DNA from: Desulfocapsaceae bacterium
GTDB lineage: Bacteria; Desulfobacterota; Desulfobulbia; Desulfobulbales; Desulfocapsaceae
NCBI GenBank assembly: GCA_029934775.1
Contig: JAOZLO010000223.1
Span: forward strand, 1 to 5,425
Reading direction: 5' to 3'
DNA: 5,425 bases
The position numbers were made by a program, and so were the translations under genes. The notes under the pieces were generated by a model. It worked only from the letters and a program-made list of their open reading frames with translations, ran no database searches and was not told the origin of the DNA. This document shows positions 5,354-5,425 of the stretch, in pieces. Position 1 is the first letter of the stretch. Every line of letters begins with the position of its first letter.

Positions 5354-5425
5354 GGCTTGCTCTAAAGGTGATGTTTTTCTGAGAAATTTATAATGTTAGA
5401 TGGCAAAGTAGATAAGCGCAGAGTC

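Noticed and set aside
5387..5392. TATAAA as a -10 box for trmO on the - strand
   Set aside because: No acceptable -35 box lies 16-18 bp upstream (only TTATCT). AT-rich sequence makes a chance match likely.
5393..5425. Possible divergent + strand gene starting at ATG 5393 (MLDGKVDKRRV, open to the window end), with TATAAT at 5389-5394
   Set aside because: Only eleven codons are visible, the TATAAT overlaps the start codon so it cannot serve it, and the ribosome site is weak. It cannot be judged without more sequence.

Overview
The window reads as part of an anaerobic bacterial chromosome, most likely a Desulfobacterota (sulfate-reducer type) genome. The reasons are indirect: an archaeal-like four-subunit 2-oxoglutarate:ferredoxin oxidoreductase, an orphan response regulator carrying a cysteine-rich tail of a kind I associate with that phylum, and a selenoprotein gene. 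No rRNA, tRNA, mobile element or CRISPR array is visible.

Layout. (1) Positions 132-2884, + strand: a compact operon korA-korB-korD-korC (alpha, beta, ferredoxin, gamma) for a 2-oxoacid:ferredoxin oxidoreductase, probably acting on 2-oxoglutarate and linking 2-oxoacid, CoA and ferredoxin pools in an oxidative or reductive TCA cycle. (2) Positions 2885-3191: a non-coding gap with a good sigma70-type promoter candidate and a 9-bp inverted repeat. (3) Positions 3192-3770, + strand: an orphan CheY-like response regulator with a C-terminal CxxCC...CxxC module. (4) Positions 5353 down to 3742, - strand: a three-gene cluster in the order trmO (tRNA t6A37 methyltransferase), a DsbA/FrnE-family thiol oxidoreductase, and a macro-domain protein. 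The macro gene runs 29 bases into the 3' end of the response-regulator gene.

The main discovery is in the middle gene of the - strand cluster. Naive ORF calling gives only a 138-residue C-terminal fragment (4640-4224). Reading upstream in the same frame, the gene starts at an ATG at 4841 with a good Shine-Dalgarno sequence. It is interrupted once, by a TGA (4799-4797) placed exactly where the first catalytic cysteine of the CPWC active site belongs (FSDYI-TGA-PWCYF). Immediately 3' of this TGA, the mRNA folds into a hairpin with a U.U mismatch three base pairs below a CGGGA loop, as expected of a bacterial SECIS element. The best reading is a 205-residue selenoprotein with a Sec-Pro-Trp-Cys redox centre.

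The selenoprotein stop codon overlaps the macro-domain start (TAATG) and the macro gene has no clear Shine-Dalgarno sequence. Macro-domain synthesis may therefore depend on successful UGA read-through, which would tie it to selenium supply. This last step is inference.
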